Source: an uncultured Bacteroidota bacterium (GTDB lineage Bacteria > Bacteroidota > Bacteroidia > Chitinophagales > Chitinophagaceae). Taken from it: a stretch of DNA of 9,811 nt. This document shows, piece by piece, positions 6,806 to 9,811 of this stretch. Both the position numbers and the translations under genes were made by a program. The notes under the pieces are model-generated. The model had not been told where the DNA came from, made no database searches, and saw only the letters and a program-made list of their open reading frames with translations. Within the stretch, counting starts at the first letter, position 1; each line of letters opens with the position of its first letter. The stretch is taken from the NCBI GenBank assembly GCA_903933995.1, contig CAIZMD010000235.1, forward strand, positions 1 through 9,811. Reading direction: 5' to 3'.

Positions 6806-8155
6806 TTAAATGATTTCAAAATAGCGTTTGGTTTCCCAGTCGGTAACCACTTTGGCAAATTGGCGTAATTCCCAGTCACGGGTCTCTGTAAAATGCTGCA
6901 CAAATGTTTCACCAAATAAGGCTTTAGCAATGCTGGATTCCTTCATGGCCTGATTAGCGGCCTCTAAACTTTTAGGCAGTCTACCATGGCTTTCATCGCG
7001 ATAGCCATTGCCCTTGGTTGCTGCTTGCAAAGGCAATTTATTTTCTATGCCGTATAAACCTGCGGCTAAACATGCTGCCATGGCCAGATAAGGATTGGTA
7101 TCGCTACCTACTACCCTTGTTTCTAAACGGCAAGATTTTGCGCCACCTGTTAAGGCCCTTAGTGCAACGGTTCTATTATCCAATCCCCATGTTAAAGTGG
7201 TTGGTGCCCATGCACCTTCTACCAGTCTTTTGTAGGAGTTAATGGTGGGTGCTACCATGGGTAAGATCTCTGGTAAGCAATGCAATTGCCCTGCCAAATA
7301 ATACTGCATGGTCTCACTCATTTGATGTGGATCAGTATCACTATGAAATACATTCACGCCATCTTTCCAAAGTGATTGATGAACGTGTCCGCTGCATCCC
7401 GGTAAGTTTTCATTGACCTTGGCCATAAAAGTGGCCAAAATGCCCAATGGGTATCCAATTTCTTTGACCGATGTTTTAAACAAGATGGCCCTATCTGCCG
7501 CACTCAAAATTTCTCCATAAGTAATGGCTGCTTCATATACCCCAGGTCCAGTTTCTGTATGCAATCCTTCTAAAGGAATATCAAAAGCCTTGAGTTGGTC
7601 AAAAAGGGCAGCAAAAAAATCATTTCTTTCACTGCTTCTCAAAATAGAATAACCAAACATACCCGGTGTTAAGGGTGTTAGATTTCTTCCTTCTTTGGCC
7701 GCAAAACTTTCTGGGGTTTCTTGAAAATTAAACCATTCAAATTCTTGCGAAAACTGAGCGGAATATCCCATGTTTGCGGCGCGCCCTATCAGTTTTCGCA
7801 ACAACTGTCTGGGGCAGATGGCCAATGGGTTGCCAGCTGCGTCTATAAATTCGCCCAAGAAAAAGGGTGTTCCATTTTCCCAAGGAATTTTTCTAAAACT
7901 ATTCAGGTCAATTTGCACTTTGGCGTCTGGATAGCCACTATGCCATCCAGTATAAGTTCCATTATCATAAGCCACATCGGCCATATCCCAACCAAAAATC
8001 ACGTCACAGAATCCCAAGTTTGATTGGGCTACGGACAAGAATTTTTCACTAGAAATATATTTGCCGCGTAATACCCCATCTATATCGGCCACGGCTATTT
8101 TAACCCTACCTGATGGATGGTTGCGAACATACTCAAATACTGCTTGGTTGCTCAT
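6806..8155 (-). CDS. Glutamine-synthetase-like gamma-glutamyl-amine ligase (PuuA / GlnA4 type)
   Basis: A 449-residue type I glutamine synthetase homologue: N-terminal beta-grasp region (about 15-105, with VADIDGVLRGK), then the catalytic domain. Likely metal and nucleotide residues are Glu138/Glu140 (QEFEWF), Glu201 and Glu208 (TETGPGVYEAAI), His257/His259 (SGHVHQSL), Arg310 (NSYKRL) and Glu345 (SCRLETRVVGSDTNP). In true glutamine synthetases the flap reads close to RLVPGYEAP, whose Glu helps bind ammonium; here it is RLVEGAWAP, with Trp316 in that place. No adenylylation-site NLY motif is seen near 370-390. Both points argue against ammonium assimilation and for ligating glutamate to an amine using ATP, as in PuuA (putrescine), IpuC (isopropylamine) or Streptomyces GlnA4 (ethanolamine). 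The gene overlaps the permease gene by 23 bases. The class of reaction is well supported; the amine is inferred to be ethanolamine or a similar amino alcohol. Confidence 0.9.
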   Translation of the reverse strand: MSNQAVFEYVRNHPSGRVKIAVADIDGVLRGKYISSEKFLSVAQSNLGFCDVIFGWDMADVAYDNGTYTGWHSGYPDAKVQIDLNSFRKIPWENGTPFFLGEFIDAAGNPLAICPRQLLRKLIGRAANMGYSAQFSQEFEWFNFQETPESFAAKEGRNLTPLTPGMFGYSILRSSERNDFFAALFDQLKAFDIPLEGLHTETGPGVYEAAITYGEILSAADRAILFKTSVKEIGYPLGILATFMAKVNENLPGCSGHVHQSLWKDGVNVFHSDTDPHQMSETMQYYLAGQLHCLPEILPMVAPTINSYKRLVEGAWAPTTLTWGLDNRTVALRALTGGAKSCRLETRVVGSDTNPYLAMAACLAAGLYGIENKLPLQAATKGNGYRDESHGRLPKSLEAANQAMKESSIAKALFGETFVQHFTETRDWELRQFAKVVTDWETKRYFEII

Positions 8156-9449
8156 GCTTCAAAAATTTAAAAACAAGAAAAAAGAATGCAAGGATGCCAA
8201 AATAAATCAATCCCAATACCTGATTATAATAACATAATGCTATAAAACAAATGATGGAAAGTACTAGTGCTACAATTGGTGTTGCTGGATAGAAAGGTAC
8301 TTGAAAGGGTCTGTGTAAATGGGGCTCCGTTTTTCTAAGTTTGAGTAAGGACAACATAGAAAAAATATAGAGGGTTAAAGCCCCAAATACAGATAGGATA
8401 ATGATTTCAGCCGTTTTACCTGTACATAAAATGAGCACTCCTAATGCTGCATTCACCAATAAGGCATTGGCTGGGGTATGAAATCTTGGATGCACTTTTC
8501 CCAGAAATTTGGGAGCGTTACCAATCTTTCCAAATTCAAAACTGGCCCTTCCACTAGCCAATAACAATCCATGAAAAGAGGCAATTAATCCAAAGAGCCC
8601 AATACCTACTAGGAGTTGATAGAATAGGTGGTTTTGATTAAAGAGTTGACCTAGTGCTAAAGGCAATGGCGAATCAGAACTTGTTCCATCAGCCGCATAG
8701 ACAATGGCCTTCCATCCACCTACACCAATGCTTCCAAAAAATGCCAATACACATAGTATGACCAAGGTTAATAAGGCCCAACCAAACCCTCTTAAAATGT
8801 CTTTTTGTGGATGCATGGTTTCTTCAGCAACATTGGCTAGTCCTTCAATGCCCAAAAAAAACCAAATAGCAAATGGCAATGCGGCAAATGCTCCTGACCA
8901 TCCATTTGGAAATGGATTTTCTGCAAATTTTGCAGCAGAAAAATGGGGGATAGTTAAACTTGCAAACAGGATTAATTCGGCCACTGCAAGAATGGTAACT
9001 ATTAATTCCACATTGGCAGCAGCTTTTACGCCATAGATATTGAGTGAGGTAAAAACCAGATAAACTGCAATGGCTGCACCCAGAACAGGAACTGCTGGAA
9101 ATGCTAGGTGTAGGTAGGCGCCAATAGCAATAGCAATGGCTGGTGGGGCAAATACAAATTCAATAATCTGCGCCAACCCTGTGATAAAACCAATGTCTTT
9201 TTGAAAAGCTTTTTCGGCGTAGTCATAAGCGCCACCCGCTTTTGGAATGGCACAGGCCAATTCTGCATAGGAAAAACTAAAACAACTATAGAGCACTATC
9301 ACCAACAGGGTAGCGGCAGCCATTCCATAAGTACCCCCTTTTTCAAGTCCTAGATTCCAGCCAAAATACATTCCAGAAATCACATAACCCACCCCCAAGC
9401 CCCATAATAAACTTGGTGTTAGTTTTCTAGAAAGATGGTCGTTTGCCAT
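8133..9449 (-). CDS. APC-superfamily permease, ethanolamine-permease-like
   Basis: A 438-residue inner-membrane transporter with about twelve predicted membrane helices (near residues 13-35, 43-66, 86-112, 122-142, 148-168, 188-206, 222-244, 278-300, 329-345, 347-369, 390-408, 411-428). The first helix has GYVISGMYFGWNLGL, with the unwound-helix small residues typical of APC transporters. I recognise further stretches of the ethanolamine permease group: EFVFAPPAIAIAIGAYL (97-113) and WFFLGIEGLANVAEET (196-211), followed by the HPQKDI loop. This is recognition from memory, not a search; a broader amino acid or amine permease is the alternative. First gene of the operon, its 3' end overlaps the ligase gene by 23 bases. 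It most likely imports the pathway substrate by proton symport or exchange. The start is the ATG at 9449 (MANDHLSRK). Confidence 0.9.
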   Translation of the reverse strand: MANDHLSRKLTPSLLWGLGVGYVISGMYFGWNLGLEKGGTYGMAAATLLVIVLYSCFSFSYAELACAIPKAGGAYDYAEKAFQKDIGFITGLAQIIEFVFAPPAIAIAIGAYLHLAFPAVPVLGAAIAVYLVFTSLNIYGVKAAANVELIVTILAVAELILFASLTIPHFSAAKFAENPFPNGWSGAFAALPFAIWFFLGIEGLANVAEETMHPQKDILRGFGWALLTLVILCVLAFFGSIGVGGWKAIVYAADGTSSDSPLPLALGQLFNQNHLFYQLLVGIGLFGLIASFHGLLLASGRASFEFGKIGNAPKFLGKVHPRFHTPANALLVNAALGVLILCTGKTAEIIILSVFGALTLYIFSMLSLLKLRKTEPHLHRPFQVPFYPATPIVALVLSIICFIALCYYNQVLGLIYFGILAFFFLVFKFLKHEQPSSI

Positions 9450-9505
9450 AAACGGTAATTTAGGCTATTCGGCTCATTTTCAGCAAGGACTAGATTAAGA
9501 AATTA

Positions 9506-9811
9506 TTATTGGATCATCCTAAAAGTAAGATTGATTCGTGGTGGTAGAAGCTTACTTGACTTGGGAATCCGATGCTCCCAATAAGTATTGGTTAGGCCAC
9601 GCATGATGAGTAAACTACCATGTGCTAGTGGTAACTTGGTTAGGTGTTCCTTGGTCTGGTAATGCCTAAATTGAAATTCACGCACCGCTCCAAAACTAAT
9701 AGAAGCAATGATGGGTATTGGTCCCAGTTCTTTTTCATTGTCCCTATGCCAGCCCATGCTATCGGTTCCATTCCTATATAAATTGAGTAGGGCGGTATTA
9801 AACTGACAATG
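9506..9811 (-). CDS. AlkB/ALKBH2-like 2-oxoglutarate Fe(II) dioxygenase, C-terminal part
   Basis: The minus-strand frame is open from the right edge to a TAA at 9506-9508, giving 101 codons; the N-terminal part lies outside. The Met at 9757 is internal, because the frame upstream carries conserved family sequence (FNTALLNLYRNGTDSMGWHRD). The iron ligands are His22 and Asp24 (WHRD) and His80 (YWEHRIPK), counted from the window edge. PRINLTFR supplies the Arg residues of the 2-oxoglutarate-binding RxNxTFR motif. GSLLIMRG is also typical. These enzymes oxidatively demethylate alkylated DNA bases such as 1-methyladenine and 3-methylcytosine. It ends 56 bases before the permease start on the same strand but has no functional link to the amine pathway, so the operon may begin in that gap; no good promoter box was seen there. 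Confidence 0.93.
   Translation of the reverse strand, partial: HCQFNTALLNLYRNGTDSMGWHRDNEKELGPIPIIASISFGAVREFQFRHYQTKEHLTKLPLAHGSLLIMRGLTNTYWEHRIPKSSKLLPPRINLTFRMIQ

Noticed and set aside
6806..8155. Housekeeping glutamine synthetase for nitrogen assimilation
   Set aside because: The ammonium-site Glu is replaced by Trp, no adenylylation motif is seen, and the gene lies in a catabolic operon with a gamma-glutamyl hydrolase.
3521..9449. A standard putrescine (Puu) pathway operon
   Set aside because: Ligase, aldehyde dehydrogenase and hydrolase fit, but there is no PuuB oxidase or PuuE aminotransferase, and an alcohol dehydrogenase and ethanolamine-type permease are present instead. Putrescine is kept only as a less likely substrate.
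9450..9505. Promoter box for the amine operon in the gap before the permease
   Set aside because: The nearest matches to the Bacteroidota TAnnTTTG box have two mismatches or lie too close to the start codon, so none is annotated.
9506..9757. A complete small gene of 83 codons starting at 9757
   Set aside because: The frame stays open to the window edge and the upstream codons encode conserved AlkB-type sequence, so the Met is internal and the gene is cut by the edge.

Overview
The window looks like part of a Bacteroidota chromosome, plausibly Chitinophagaceae-like. The support is an A+T-rich coding style, start codons without recognisable Shine-Dalgarno sequences, very short intergenic gaps, and protein types common in that phylum: a secreted GH30 enzyme, a FIST/histidine kinase pair and a type I glutamine synthetase homologue. 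The family-level guess is inference; no rRNA or other marker is present. Eight genes are seen. Two are cut by the window edges, and no stretch over 300 bases lacks a gene.

Left part, minus strand: a FIST-domain sensor gene (763-1899) is followed 33 bases later by a soluble histidine kinase gene (1-729) that runs off the left edge. They look like one transcription unit and resemble the cocistronic FIST/kinase pairs of the NosP/NahK type. A 158-base A+T-rich divergent promoter region (1900-2057) separates them from a plus-strand gene for a secreted GH30 glycosidase (2058-3464).

Right part, minus strand, read from 9449 down to 3521: five tightly packed genes form a catabolic operon. They encode an ethanolamine-permease-like APC transporter, a glutamine-synthetase-like gamma-glutamyl-amine ligase, an iron-dependent alcohol dehydrogenase, a class I glutamine-amidotransferase-fold gamma-glutamyl hydrolase, and an aldehyde dehydrogenase. 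The layout resembles the Puu putrescine pathway, but with an alcohol dehydrogenase in place of the PuuB amine oxidase and an ethanolamine-type permease. The best reading is a gamma-glutamylated amino-alcohol pathway. It would import ethanolamine (or a close relative), ligate it to glutamate, oxidise alcohol to aldehyde to acid, and hydrolyse the product to glutamate plus an amino acid (glycine if the substrate is ethanolamine). This is the most interesting system in the window and would not need the B12-dependent EutBC lyase.

Right edge, minus strand: the C-terminal part of an AlkB/ALKBH2-like 2-oxoglutarate Fe(II) dioxygenase (9506-9811) ends 56 bases before the permease start. No RNA genes, insertion sequences, CRISPR arrays or convincing terminators were seen.
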